This document shows positions 9,131 through 19,424 of a DNA stretch of 64,000 nucleotides, one piece after another. The stretch comes from Diphasiastrum complanatum (Eukaryota; Streptophyta; Lycopodiopsida; Lycopodiales; Lycopodiaceae): positions 48,459,594 to 48,523,593 of the forward strand of contig CM055111.1 in assembly GCA_029204225.1 (NCBI GenBank). Direction: 5' to 3'. The notes under the pieces are model-generated. The model was given only the letters and a program-made list of their open reading frames with translations. It was not told the origin of the DNA and searched no databases. The stretch's first letter is position 1. The number at the start of each line of letters is the position of its first letter. The position numbers and the translations under genes were made by a program.

Positions 9131-9745
9131 CTAGTTCTCTGATAGAAATTCTCTTAGGAAAGCTTCTTCAAAAGCTTTCCATGACCGGGGAGTCTGCCCA
9201 GTCTCCTGGAGATTTAACCACCACTTATAGGCCATAGGCCCTAAAGAAAGACTGGCCTCAATTGCTTGCAAATGGTCAGGGGTCTGTTTAAGAGCATGAA
9301 TGTTCTTCCATTTGCTGAGGAAGGTTTGTAGAATATCTGCATTTCTATCCTTCTCTTCCCCATTAAAAGTAGGAGGCTTTAAATCTTTAAAAACACTGGG
9401 GTGAGACCGTAAAGTCTCACCCGAAACTGATGGAAGTGGAGAAGGGGATAACTGAGAAGTGGAGGGAAGGCTTCCTTTCGCGGAACTCAAAATCAAGTTT
9501 TTGAGTTCAGCGAACGAGTCGTCCACACTGGACTTGAAATTGGCTAATGCCAGCTTCAGTTCATCCACCTCTGTTACCAATTGGAGGAACTGCTCCTTGG
9601 TAACCACTTCGTCGAGTTCTTCGGCGAACTGTTCCTGTTCTTCTACTTCCATAGGTTCCTTCCCTTTTCTGTAAGCCAAGGCTTCTGTTTCAAGTTCGTC
9701 GAAGCCTCTCTCCTGGGGTTGATCAGGTCCCTGAGGAGTGGTCAT
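9131..9745 (-). CDS. gag N-terminal part
   Basis: ATG at 9745 opens a 204-codon frame. It has an acidic N-terminus, a coiled-coil-like helix (Val-Asp-Glu-Leu-Lys-Leu-Ala-Leu, about residues 65-90), then the start of the retrotransposon gag fold (Lys-Pro-Pro-Thr-Phe-Asn-Gly, Trp-Leu-Asn-Leu, Phe-Leu-Arg-Glu-Phe). It stops at the deletion junction after Leu-Ser-Glu-Asn. No zinc knuckle or protease follows. The next sequence is RT thumb in another frame, so no gag-pol fusion protein can form from this copy. Confidence 0.8.
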   Translation of the reverse strand: MTTPQGPDQPQERGFDELETEALAYRKGKEPMEVEEQEQFAEELDEVVTKEQFLQLVTEVDELKLALANFKSSVDDSFAELKNLILSSAKGSLPSTSQLSPSPLPSVSGETLRSHPSVFKDLKPPTFNGEEKDRNADILQTFLSKWKNIHALKQTPDHLQAIEASLSLGPMAYKWWLNLQETGQTPRSWKAFEEAFLREFLSEN

Positions 9746-10534
9746 CTTCGAAACTGAAAGAGAGCTACCTTAACTTCTAAAGGAAAAAAGTCTAAAAGAC
9801 TAATTTATAACTGTACAAGGGAAAGGAAAGATGACTTAGCTGTTTCTGAGGACTGTACTTCCAAAGAAAGAATGAAGAGGAACCCTTTCAGCTCTTTTCC
9901 CCAAGATTTCAGACCTGCTGTTCCGAAAAATGCCAGTTTGAGGCTTCAAAACGGTACTAAATTTCCCGGTTTTTTGAGGATAGTAGCTCGCTGGTTTGAT
10001 TGCAATCCAACTTGTCCACAAAAAGGCAAATCTGAAGTCCAAAAACCCTTCTGAGTTCTGAAATTTCAGAAGTCTCCTACTCGCTGATCTGGTAGGAATC
10101 CTCTTGCTCCAAATCTCTGACGTTGGGGCCCAAAAACTTGTTGAAAAACCAGATTTTCAGAAGCACTGGCAGCGCTGGCTCTGCTCCTCTTTTTTGGCTT
10201 CCAACTCGCTGAGAACCAGTAACTTTTTCCCTGGAAATCGGATGTAGGTCTCTGACTGTACAGCGATGGAGGTGCTGGCTTCTTCCTACTCTAATTTCGC
10301 TGGGAAAACTACGAAGAATCCTCTGAAGTCAGTGAGAAACAGCTGTTTTTTCAGCGAGTTACCTACACTTGGAATCTAACTCCTTGCTACTGTGATTTCT
10401 CAGTGGAAATCAGAAGTTTGAAGGCTGCTCCTACAGCGATCCTCCTCCTCTATTCCTCTCTGAGAATCTGAGAAACACTTCCTATCTTCTGATAGCTTTC
10501 TCTACTGCTGTCCTAAACTCCCTAGGATGGAGAT
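9746..10534 (-). other. 5' leader of the chromovirus
   Basis: About 790 bases between the primer-binding site and gag, with no convincing coding frame. This is the expected place for packaging and dimerisation signals, but none can be pointed to by eye. It holds several short GCGA/TCGC words. Confidence 0.7.
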
Positions 10535-10547
10535 GGCTCTGATACCA
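10535..10547 (-). other. Primer-binding site (initiator tRNA-Met type)
   Basis: Minus strand reads TGGTATCAGAGCC one base inside the 5' LTR. This is the standard plant LTR-retrotransposon PBS complementary to the 3' end of initiator tRNA-Met. Confidence 0.93.
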
Positions 10548-10548
10548 G

Positions 10549-10906
10549 TGTAATAGATCCTAACACCACAGTAGGGCAAACACTAACTGATCCACCCAAC
10601 CTTGCCTACTCCCTGATATAGAGTAAGCCCCTCCTAGCCCAGTGTGAGGACTGGTAGCATGCAACTGCCAAGTGTCGGCCACGTGGCACTGACGTGGCCG
10701 ACTGCACGTCGGGACCCAACTGGGGGCCCTATCCTGCTGACAGGGTCCCTAGGCTGTGTTAGGCCCGCCATGGCTATGGACCGTGCTGGGGCACACTACT
10801 CACACTGTCTTGCCCTGTTGGTCATGTACGCTGGACACGACCCTGACTGTGGTATCTGACCTATCTGTGTTCTCTAGGGTTCGGCACTGGTTACGAGCTC
10901 GTAACA
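10549..10906 (-). repeat. 5' LTR of the chromovirus
   Basis: 358 bp, partner of 6352-6709. The differences I see are GCATGCA versus GCATGCT and CCTGCTGAC versus CCTGTTGAC. Confidence 0.95.
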
Positions 10907-11249
10907 TAGGCCCTGCCTGTCTGCCTGTGAGCCCTCCTGCATGCCTACCTGTAGCTGCTCCTGCTGTCTGTCCCTGTCTAGAACCCTGTGATGCAGTACC
11001 GGGCCCGTACATGGTAGACAACCTCTGCAGATCCTCATCAGAAATCCTGGGGCAATCAGATATGCCCAATGTCCGCCCATCTGGCCCTCTGACCCGCAGC
11101 AAGTGAGCCCTAACCCTGTTGAGTGATCCCGTGAAGTGACCACCGCAATGCAAGCATCTCCATCTGCGGGTGCCTGAGCCATGGTGTGTGCCCACATCCC
11201 CGTCGGTAAGCTCAACCTCGGCCCAAAGGCCTCGGTCCCGCACTGGCAT
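10907..11249 (-). CDS. hAT2 exon 1, 5' part (BED finger)
   Basis: ATG at 11249. The finger has Cys-x2-Cys, an Arg-Ala-His-Leu-Leu block and a later Cys, aligning with hAT1 (431-676). A Gly/Arg/Gln-rich linker follows up to the gypsy insertion. The bases 10907-10911 (TAGGC) are one copy of the target duplication; the other is at 6347-6351. Confidence 0.65.
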
Positions 11250-12214
11250 CGTATCAACACGACCCTAAACCTGCAAACAACAAATAATCAGGCAAACGTT
11301 CAGTAGAAAAAAAAAATACATTGCATTGAACAACATTACCGAGCTCAAATAGAGCTCAAAATACCAGAGCATACATCAGAACGATTCCAGTTCACACATT
11401 ATATCAAGTGCCAAAGAAGAACATGAGATTAGGGCGTGGGATAGAATAATTTCTGTATGAGGGATAACAGGCGACTGACGTTAGCGTCGGAGTCCGTGCA
11501 GGCATAAAGGAGTGCAGTGTGGGCCTAAACCGCGCCCCTAGCAGATATTTGCACGATGGTCCACGTCTAAACCCTAAAAAGTATGGAATCAGGGCATGAA
11601 AATTGAAATTTGTGATACGAACGTAGACGGGCGGAACGGAGGTCATAGGAGTCTGTGCAAGCATGTGGAAATGCATTCTAGGCTCAGACATCACCTCACT
11701 CGGTTTCCAACAAGCCATTCTGTGGAAATGGCCAAAATACACAAGCATTTGGAATGTGGTGTTCAAATCTCGCTAGGCGTGTCGTGACGGCTGAAACTGA
11801 TGCTGTAAAAATCATTGTGGGCGTGAAGAAAGGTGGTCTAGAGCCAGACTACGCTCGATTTGGTTGCCTACAGCTCAATGTCAACAATTGCAAAAAATCA
11901 AGCCTACACTTACCAAATATCGAAATTTGGTCGTTTCGCTCTCCACGAAGCTCAGACCCACCCGGCACCGTGCACACCAACTCCGTATCGTCGAGTAGAT
12001 GCCTGCCAAGTATTCACTTGCGAAGATTGGACGCCCACGGCTCTCAAAAAAAAAATTTGCCTCCTCCACTACTGGCGCGGTTCTGTGCGCGAGGAGGCGG
12101 CCAAAAATCGGGTTTTTTTTTTTTTTTTTTTTTTTTGCGATTCTGTCCACGATTCGCTGCAGCTATGGTCCAGTTTAGGGCAAAAATATATATAATCTGT
12201 TTTCTTTTCTCTCT
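11250..12214. other. 5' flank of hAT2 and unassigned sequence
   Basis: No coding domain recognised. Contains A/T homopolymers (12049-12057 A run, 12112-12136 T run). Upstream exons of the cysteine synthase gene were sought here and not found. Confidence 0.4.
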
Positions 12215-12300
12215 CAGCAATTCTGTGCCCAGAATCATGGAACGCGTTTCTGGGCAAGAATGTTCCCAGAAACATGTTGCTTCAACAGGTGTTCCGCCCA
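12215..12300 (+). repeat. Dispersed palindromic-core repeat, partial copy 3
   Basis: Core-type sequence only: CAATTCTGTGCCCAGAATC, then ACGCGTTTCTGGGCA and TTCCCAGAAACATG, i.e. short self-complementary words of the AGAAACGCGTTTCT type. The conserved right flank is missing; a full copy starts about 40 bases downstream. Confidence 0.5.
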
Positions 12301-12339
12301 TTCGAATCCAGCGTAAAACAACGTTCCAGCTATATGTCT

Positions 12340-12535
12340 ACCATAGTTGCACTGCGTTTCTGAAATGCGTTCAGAAACACGTTTCTGAATTTATTTATTT
12401 ATCTTTAATTTTTTTTTTTTGTGGGCAATATGGGTATCAAATTAAAGCATTTATTAAGGGCAGTTCATTTATGTAGGTTGCCGAATGTTTCGGGTACATT
12501 GTGGTCTAGTTTGGGGGCAACAATGCCTGTTGGAT
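12340..12535 (+). repeat. Dispersed palindromic-core repeat, copy 4
   Basis: CCATAGTTGCACTGCG left flank, a TTTCTGAAA / CAGAAACACGTTTCTG core, T tract, then the conserved right flank with GGCAATATGGGTATCAA, AAGGGCAGTTCATTTATG and TTTCGGGTACATTGTGG. Same orientation as copies 1 and 2. Confidence 0.7.
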
Positions 12536-12960
12536 TCTATCAAGGTTAAAAGTTTTCTATGAAAATGTGTTCCATTTCCTGTCAGATCACTGCATCGATA
12601 ATGAGCTGTTACTATGCCAAGACCACCCTCCCCCCATCTATCCTCCTGCGTTTCTGATTTTTTTTTTCAGGTAGGCTGCAATAAAGACATAACAACAAAC
12701 CCTTCTGCATGTTTGTTGCTATGTTTTTTAATCTTCACACAGCTAATTTTTAAAGCTATATTCAATGAAATTCCATTGTAAAAAACTATAAAAAGACCAA
12801 TTTTCCTTTGCCCAAATGCTCTCTTTTATTTGTCATCTTTTCTGTGTGTTTCTACACTATTTGAGGTCCAAGATAAGTAGACTTGTGATTCTCAGTTATC
12901 TTCTGAAGAGTTTAACCAAAGCCTGGATGGATAATATGCATTTTGTTTATGTTGGATCAG

Positions 12961-13154
12961 GTGGATGTAAGGGATCACACCAGATACAGGGTATTGGTCC
13001 AGGTTTTATTGCAGATGTTACAGACAAAACTATTATGGATGAAATAGTCACAGTCTCAAGTGAGGAGGCTATTGAATATGCTCAGAGGTTGATGAAGGAA
13101 GAGGGTCTGCTTGTTGGTATTTCATCTGGTGCTGCTCTTGCAGGTGCTCTCAAG
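12961..13154 (+). CDS. Cysteine synthase (O-acetylserine(thiol)lyase), penultimate exon
   Basis: OAS-TL makes cysteine from O-acetylserine and sulfide using PLP. The exon begins after a TCAG acceptor at 12960 and completes a Gly codon. It encodes [10 protein letters not shown], the conserved block after the catalytic core. Then come [10 protein letters not shown] and Val-Gly-Ile-Ser-Ser-Gly-Ala-Ala, where the family's serine contacts the PLP ring. The donor AAG|GTATAG at 13154/13155 is followed by a 247-base intron. Exons carrying the PLP lysine and the substrate loop were not found upstream, so this is either the end of a gene with very long introns or a 3' fragment. Confidence 0.85.
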
Positions 13155-13401
13155 GTATAGTGCAATACCCACGTTTACAGTCTCCATTTGTCTTTCGATT
13201 GCAAAGGCAAGCTTAAAAGGTGGTAGCTGCTGTTGCATTTTTGCAAACTCAAATATTTCACAATAATTGGCTCCTGTTTATCTTCCCCAAATTATCTGCA
13301 TAACTGAGCATGGAATATTTTACGAAAGCATTGTCATTTATATATTGATAATTCTTGACACTATTGGGCTGTTGGATACTTTTTGATGAATTACCTTTTA
13401 G

Positions 13402-13527
13402 GTTGCCAAGCATGCTGAGAACAAAGGCAAGCTCATTGTTGTGGTGCTACCTAGTGCTGCTGAGAGATATCTGAGCACAATGTTATTTGCTGACATCAAG
13501 AAGGAATGTGAAAGCATGACCTACTGA
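13402..13527 (+). CDS. Cysteine synthase (O-acetylserine(thiol)lyase), last exon
   Basis: Acceptor TTTTAG at 13396-13401, in phase with the previous exon. It encodes 41 residues ending Glu-Ser-Met-Thr-Tyr-stop, with Asn-Lys-Gly-Lys-Leu-Ile-Val-Val and Glu-Arg-Tyr-Leu-Ser-Thr, the C-terminal strand and helix of OAS-TL/cystathionine-beta-synthase-fold enzymes. The usual Pro-Ser-Phe-Gly/Asp-Thr-Gly before Glu-Arg-Tyr is Pro-Ser-Ala-Ala here, a natural variation as far as I can tell. No frameshift or stop was seen in the two exons. Confidence 0.85.
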   Translation, partial: VAKHAENKGKLIVVVLPSAAERYLSTMLFADIKKECESMTY

Positions 13528-14115
13528 TTGGGCATATGACTGGGAAAGTCTGAATCATTATTTAAAGATGGGATGATTTGGCTTGCTTTTAGGTGCTACT
13601 GTTCATCAATGCCTTGTATTCATAGAGAAGTAATTAGGATAAATGTTGGTGTATCCCTCACCATGTGGTTGGATTTTTTTTTTTGATGCCAATGGTTTGT
13701 GCGTACTTGCATATAAGCATTATGCAAGGATATGTTCCACGCTACTACAAAAAAAGGAATTGATCCTGTAGCATTTTACTGGTGGAGTTTAGGAACTATC
13801 ATGATTCACATTTTCCAATGTTTGGTTACTATTCAGAATTATGTCGTGCTAATAAGAATGAATGGCCTTGGCTTTTTGGATTATAAAGCAGTATATGTCT
13901 ATGATGCAGCCTACAAGTGCCAAATATTAGCCATCTTCGACAAATTTTTGTATGCCTTAATCCATGTTCAAGGCACTTGTAACAGGCTTAAAGCTCATAA
14001 GGAAAGAAATCATGAAGCTCCTCAATATTTTAAAGCTGAACCTAAACTTGTTTCACGTAGTTGTTTCACACATGCTTTTCTTTGATGTTTCAACAATATT
14101 AATTTGCAATGACAC
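13528..14115. other. 3' flank of the cysteine synthase exons
   Basis: Probable 3' UTR then unassigned sequence. A frame at 13732-14085 has no recognisable domain and I do not call it a gene. Confidence 0.4.
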
Positions 14116-14190
14116 TGTCATAGTTGCCTAAAATCGCGTTTCTGGGCAAAAACATTCCCAGAAACGCGATTCTGGGACCAGAATCGCCAA
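14116..14190 (+). repeat. Dispersed palindromic-core repeat, partial copy 5
   Basis: CATAGTTGCC left flank followed by AAATCGCGTTTCTGGGCA, TTCCCAGAAACGCGATTCTG and an A-rich tract. It combines the two core words of other copies (ATCGCGATT-like and GTTTCTGGG). The right flank is absent. Confidence 0.6.
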
Positions 14191-14921
14191 AAAAAAGAGA
14201 AAAGAAAAGAGAAAAAACAAATATTCATGATATTGCATTGGTTTGTAGGTTATACTAAACTGTGCCTTTCTTAGTTCTCCCTCAAAGAAACTCATATCAG
14301 TAGAAGCTACCAATCGAGGACCCATTAATGGTATTCATAGTTTCCAATGAAAGTTTCCAGCCTCCCATCCCACGACTTAAGGTCTCCTTTGTAGAAATGG
14401 CTGTGCCATGCATATCAACTTGAGCCACACCATTCATTCACATATTTTTGAGGTTCCAAATCTAGCTAAATAAGGCCCTAACTGCCAAAACAACTGAAAA
14501 AGCCAATAAACCCTTACTAGACATCCTAACTCTTCCCTATTTAACACAATCCATGCTGTCAACGTTTGATTGAGCCATCATAGCTTGTGATTGAATAGCC
14601 ACATCAAGTGTTTGATGATGATCTTGTAGCAAAGGTTGATGAGCAATCACATCAATGGGCTTTTCCGTTATGGTCTTGTTATTAGGTCTAGCTTCCGATG
14701 AGCTAAGTTTTGAACTTGATGTCGAGGTCAGTTGTGTTGTAGCTGTAACCTGAGAATAGCTAGTAGGAATGAGAGTACTCTGAAAGTTCAGCCAATTGGC
14801 ATCATAGGCCTCATTGGACCCAATAGTAGCTCTAAATGAATTGATAGAAAAGATATCAAAAGTAACACGACAAGCCACTCTGACTTTTAACCTTGACAAA
14901 ATCCAATAGGCATTGTTGCAT
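14191..14921. other. Unassigned stretch with a minus-strand frame
   Basis: A 132-codon minus-strand frame (14537-14935) is rich in Ser/Thr/Gln and overlaps the inverted repeat copy at its start. No domain recognised. It may be a chance frame or an unknown gene fragment. Confidence 0.3.
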
Positions 14922-15070
14922 CCCAATTGGACCACGTTGTACCCGAAACATTCGGCAACTTACATAAATGAACTGGCCTTAATAAATGCTTTAATTTGAT
15001 ACCCATATTTCAGAAACGTGGTTAAAAAACACGTTTCTAGCGCATTTTCAGAAACACAATGCAACTATGA
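14922..15070 (-). repeat. Dispersed palindromic-core repeat, copy 6 (inverted)
   Basis: Reverse complement of the family: left flank CATAGTTGCATTGTG at the high-coordinate end, core words TTTCTGAAA, AGAAACGTG and CACGTTTCTGAAA, and right flank ATATGGGTATCAAATTAAAG and TTTCGGGTACAACGTGG. Opposite orientation to copies 1, 2 and 4. Confidence 0.7.
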
Positions 15071-18000
15071 GCACTATTATTCATAATAGTTGCATTCTAC
15101 ATCTACATTTTAGGTCAAGCCAGTTTTGGAGTTTATGGGCTCCTAGATGTCCCTATTTCATGTTCAAATCTTGCATGAGTAGATCAAGGTTTGTGCATGG
15201 GCTGCCATCGAATACATGTAATATTCTTATCCAAATATAAGTGCTTTTTGGAACCATATTCTGCGCTTGTAAAATGCCATTGTGAAGTATTGGTTTAAGT
15301 TGGAAATCCACATGTTGGATTGATACTCAAGATGCAAAATGGTATCTTAATGAGGAAATGACATCTTTATAAGGTAAATAGCTTGATCTTTCTCTTTGTT
15401 GAAGATTTTGGGAGAGCTTCGAAGGCATAAAGTACACCCTAGACATGTTCAAGCATTGACAACCTTACAAAAACATTAATTTATTATTTTCAAGCTTTAT
15501 AAATAGCTACAAATATTAACTCCTTAATGATTTAATTCATTGAGGTGTTAAACGAGCGTGCGTGCGCACACACAATTGAGTGGTTGTCTTTGGCTCCCCT
15601 TCATCTTGGAGTATTAACATCATCCATGATTCCAATGTGTCTAAAAATGGTGATTCAAGTTATTAACATCATGAATTTAAGTTATTAACATCATGAATTC
15701 AAGTTATTATTGTAATATCATGATTGGACACATTGTTGTGAAGCTGTATGGCACGTTTTTGGAGTTAGCTAGCCCTATTGGGGTGTAGTGAGATTGTTCC
15801 CTCTCCTATACTTTTTGGATTGTATATTGATGAGCTAGAGAGGGTCATTGTGCGACATGCAGGTGCAAACTTGGTGACATACTAATCGTCATACTATTTA
15901 TGTAGGTGATGAGTTTTAATCTCCCAGACTAGAGAGAGATTACAGAGACAATTAGACAACTTCCATACCTTTTGTACCAATTTGGGTTTGGGGGTTAATG
16001 GACCAAGTTTGTGATTTTTAATACATCTAGCTAGGGCTTTCATGCAGTGACATGAACCCATTTTTGACGGATAAAGGTTGTATTATCTTATATTTGGAAG
16101 TATTTTCTTAGTGGCCTTATTTTTGGTATGAGACGGGCAGTTGTAGCTAGATGTGGGAAGGCCCATATTACTCCAATCCAAATGGAGAGGTTTTGTTTCA
16201 AGGAGTCTATTGATGATGCCCCGAGTAATGTCAACTTTTTGATACCATTGCTACTCCCACAACCTTGTATGCAATTTAGGCATGGTATACAAAGTTTAGT
16301 TTATCTGATTGGGGCAGTATTTCACACCTACATGTTATCATATTGTTGCACATGATAACTAAGCTCCATGTCCAAAATTAGATGATTTTAGTAGAGTTTG
16401 CAATCTCACTCTTACAACTTGGTGCCATTCTGTAGCTTATTTCATGTACCCATAGAGGCAGAATGCTTCAGATTTTGAATAGAGATATTCACGAGGAGCA
16501 TTTACTTCTCCGAATTTTCATAGTTAGCGTTGGTTGTTATGGTTTTCCCAAGCCTCTCACCTAGGGCATTTTATTTTTTGGATTTTCCCATAGATACTTA
16601 TTAGTACATCAAATGGTCCAACCATCGAGCATACATTGATCTTCCATGGCAGGGCTAGTTGGAAGTTAATCCCTGGATCCATTTCTTGGAGATTGATGTA
16701 GCTAAGTTCTCGATCTTGTTGCAATATATGGCTTCATAACTTTTCCATGGCCTCAGATTCATGGTGGGCCAGCTTTGAGTTTCATGACACTAGCTTGCAA
16801 CTGAGATTGGATGCTTCCATCGTACCCCACGAGAAGATAGAGTTTTGTAGTTGTGCACCTTGGGTGAGGTGGAATATGATAAACACTTTTTTTTCAAATG
16901 GCCCATCTACTATGAGATCAAAGGGAGATGTTGCCTATTCAAAGACACACCAGTTATGCTATGTTCTCTCATTGCACACAAGGACCTCCGTTGTGCTGCA
17001 TTCATGTTACTGTTGGGAATGGAGAATTTTTTTTCTCGGTGCATGCACTACTGATAACTACGTAGGCGAACACAAGATTGATTTAGAGTTTAATGCGCAG
17101 TGGTAGTGGAAGCAATGAGCAGACAATCAGACAAGTCAATCAGATAATCAGACAGGACGTAGAAAGCATTGCAATATTGACAAGAATCTGAATGCAGAAC
17201 CAAACAGTAGTTTATATATGAGTGTAGATACTGATAAGTTGAGAGATGCCTTCATTGGCTCCAATGCCAGTGTTGAGGAAACAATTGTTGATGTACAATC
17301 CAAATGCTTTTTTGATTTGCCTAAATATTGTATAAACAAAGATGTATATATTAAACTGTAGATCTATGTGTTTTTTTCGATTATCAAGAGGATGAGGTTC
17401 TTTGTCCATTGTCAAGCACCATTTCTGAGTTCTCTAATATTGTTGATTTGAAACGCAAGACTTGGTGCCTGGCATTGACTATGATGATGAAGAAGGCATT
17501 TTGATTGGTGAGGAATGTTTGTTGACGACTTTGGCAAATGTTCGTGATCATAGATGAAGTTTTCCATCCGAAGAAAAAATTATTTCCTTTCAGGCCCAAC
17601 TGGGATTCCCTCATCCATCGGTAATTAAATTTGTAGATGACTCTTCTTCAATAGTATAGATCATCCCGATCTAGTTGCAACAGATGATGAAAAATGCATA
17701 AGTTTAACCCTTTTAATGTAAGTTTATGAGATAATGATATTAATTTTGTATGTGTTCTATTAAATTTTATAAACCAATAACTCCAATTTTGTTATGCAGA
17801 ATACACTTGTGATCAATGACTTTTCTACTCATCGAGAGGGCTTCAGACAACATTTTTTTGACTTCGCACTCTTTCAACGCTTATTTGTCCCAATCAATGG
17901 TGTCCATCTGTGATGAACTGTAACAATGGTTGACGGGACGGAAATTGTTTATGCCCTTCCCGACCAAATTTTTGTGATTTTCAAAAATCCCACCGGACAG

Positions 18001-18143
18001 AACAAACGATTGTGATTGGACCACAGTTACTGTCTGAATACTCTTTTGCTGCCCGTATTTATACACTCGAGGTTTATTTGATGTCAATAGTCGTAAACTG
18101 TAGTTAAGTAATCCTTGTAGTTTAGAAACTTCTTGTCATTCTT
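15071..18143. other. Long stretch without recognised genes
   Basis: AT-rich. Holds a short tandem repeat (15653-15712) and many short frames without domains (for example at 16128-16355 and 16747-17106). I see no LTR termini, primer sites or splice-bounded homologous exons. Confidence 0.4.
15653..15712 (+). repeat. Short tandem repeat, about 22-bp unit, three copies
   Basis: Unit AAGTTATTAACATCATGAAT repeated with small changes; the third copy is incomplete. Confidence 0.7.
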
Positions 18144-18272
18144 AGGTATACCTCTCATTCTCTTCATTCTCTCTATTCTTAGCTTTCATAGACATATTTT
18201 GGATTGTCACTCATAGGTATACCTCTCATTCTCTTCATTCTCTCCGTTCTCAACTTGCATAGACATATTTTC
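18144..18272 (+). repeat. 71-bp tandem duplication
   Basis: AGGTATACCTCTCATTCTC starts at 18144 and again at 18215; both copies run on to CATAGACATATTTT. The second copy is followed directly by a 121-codon frame (18278-18643) with no recognised domain. Confidence 0.8.
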
Positions 18273-19424
18273 GACTAATGGCTACACATAATCAGATACC
18301 AAGAAGAACCATTGATGCAATCAATATTTGCAATGAAAAAAATGCAGAAGATCAATGGATACCAAGAATATATCGTAAATATCAATGGATCAAAGGCTCT
18401 TTTCGAAAAAGAGAAAGATCAGATAACATATATAGAAGCTCTTGGAAAGGCAGGATAATGGAATTCAAAGTATTAGTTGTCGGTCAATCTATCACGGAAG
18501 TTTTAGTTCAACATGCTTATCTTCACAAAGAGCTCAACATTCAGGATTTGAATCCAAATGATAGAAGGAAATGCAATTGTAACTATACGATTAGTATGTA
18601 CATATTCATATTAAATTTCTTTAGTATTAGCATTTTCTTGTGATATTTTTGTTGGTTTTGTAGATTTGTATCCATCAAATTTCGTTGAATGGCAAACAGT
18701 TCAATCGATTGCAGGAATAATTGATGTCATACATTCTGATAGCGGTATTTTACAATAAAAGGTTGTTCTCCAAATTTTCTTTTAGAGTCAGGAGTATTTT
18801 TTTTATGATCACACCTATATTTCTGCGGAAAATGGTTTAGTGGGTAGATTACAGCCATATCCTTTACCAAATTTTTTGAACGAGGAATTAATTTCTCTTG
18901 ATTTAGCAATTTTAGAAAGTTTTCAATCTAGACTTTATATGGATATCAAATTGGATTACACACACCCTCATCATCGACATATAAAGATAGCACATACAAG
19001 CTCCAGTGACCACTGCAATAAGAAACAATATATTTTTTAGAATGCATGTAAAATCACAATTCATATGAAGAAAAAAACTTAATACAATCTGAAAAGCATA
19101 CAATTACTTGGTTATGTATAGGAGTACGAGCACTGAGTCCCCAGTCTAACGTATTTAAGCATATCATTGTGCAAAGTTTTAAAATCAGGGAATATTGAAT
19201 GCGGCCATGAGTGATTCAAGATTGGAAGAAAAACAAAATAGTTTTTGGCAACAGAGACACAAGAATCTCTGTCGATGCCACCGGGAAGATAATGCCTGCA
19301 CGAATTGAAGACGATTGGTCTTCAACTACTTATGATGACCCTGACAATATCGATTCATCCATAAGTTCATTACATGTATTAACACTCCCATCCTGTCTTT
19401 GTACATGATAGATGCACTCCCTAT
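18273..19424. other. Stretch without recognised genes
   Basis: AT-rich. The frame at 18278-18643 is basic and Asn/Lys-rich but unrecognised. It ends where a copia LTR begins. Confidence 0.35.

Larger units (their letters stand above)
6352..10906 (-). mobile_element. Ty3/gypsy chromovirus, full LTRs, internally deleted
   Basis: A 4555-bp minus-strand element flanked by a perfect 5-bp duplication TAGGC (6347-6351 and 10907-10911). It has two 358-bp LTRs (TG...CA) differing at two positions that I can see, an initiator-Met-type PBS and a purine tract. The gag start and the pol end are open, but the interval from mid-gag through protease and the RT palm is missing. It inserted into exon 1 of hAT2. 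Near-identical LTRs suggest a recent insertion. Mobilisation would need proteins supplied in trans. Confidence 0.93.
3167..11249 (-). pseudogene. hAT transposase gene (hAT2), six exons, split by a gypsy element
   Basis: hAT transposases cut and paste DNA with an RNase H-like DDE fold. Minus-strand blocks in order are: BED finger (10907-11249); Pro/Ala/Ser-rich linker plus the start of a DUF659-like domain (5692-6351); DUF659 core with Ser-Asp-Gly-Trp-Thr-Asp and Thr-Asp-Asn-Ala-Ser-Asn motifs (5256-5599); helical middle (4752-5158, 4484-4653); C-terminal hAT dimerisation block with Cys-Glu-Arg-Asn-Trp-Ser and Lys-Arg-Asn-Arg-Leu (4038-4375); and an acidic, RG-rich tail (3167-3919). Most junctions carry GT/AG in matching phase. 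A Ty3/gypsy element sits in exon 1. The reading frame would be continuous across its target site, so the gene was probably open when hit. The exon 2/3 junction is out of phase. No TIRs were found, so a domesticated gene cannot be excluded. Confidence 0.75.

Noticed and set aside
3040..11400. Terminal inverted repeats and 8-bp duplication of hAT2
   Set aside because: I compared both flanks and found no convincing pair, so no element boundaries are given.
13732..14085. 117-codon frame after the cysteine synthase exons
   Set aside because: No domain, no splice support, and it lies in probable 3' flank; not called a gene.
14537..14935. 132-codon minus-strand frame as a gene
   Set aside because: Its first codons lie inside the inverted dispersed repeat and the rest has no known domain.
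18278..18643. 121-codon basic frame
   Set aside because: No recognisable domain; it follows a 71-bp duplication and ends in Phe/Ile-rich sequence typical of AT-rich non-coding DNA.
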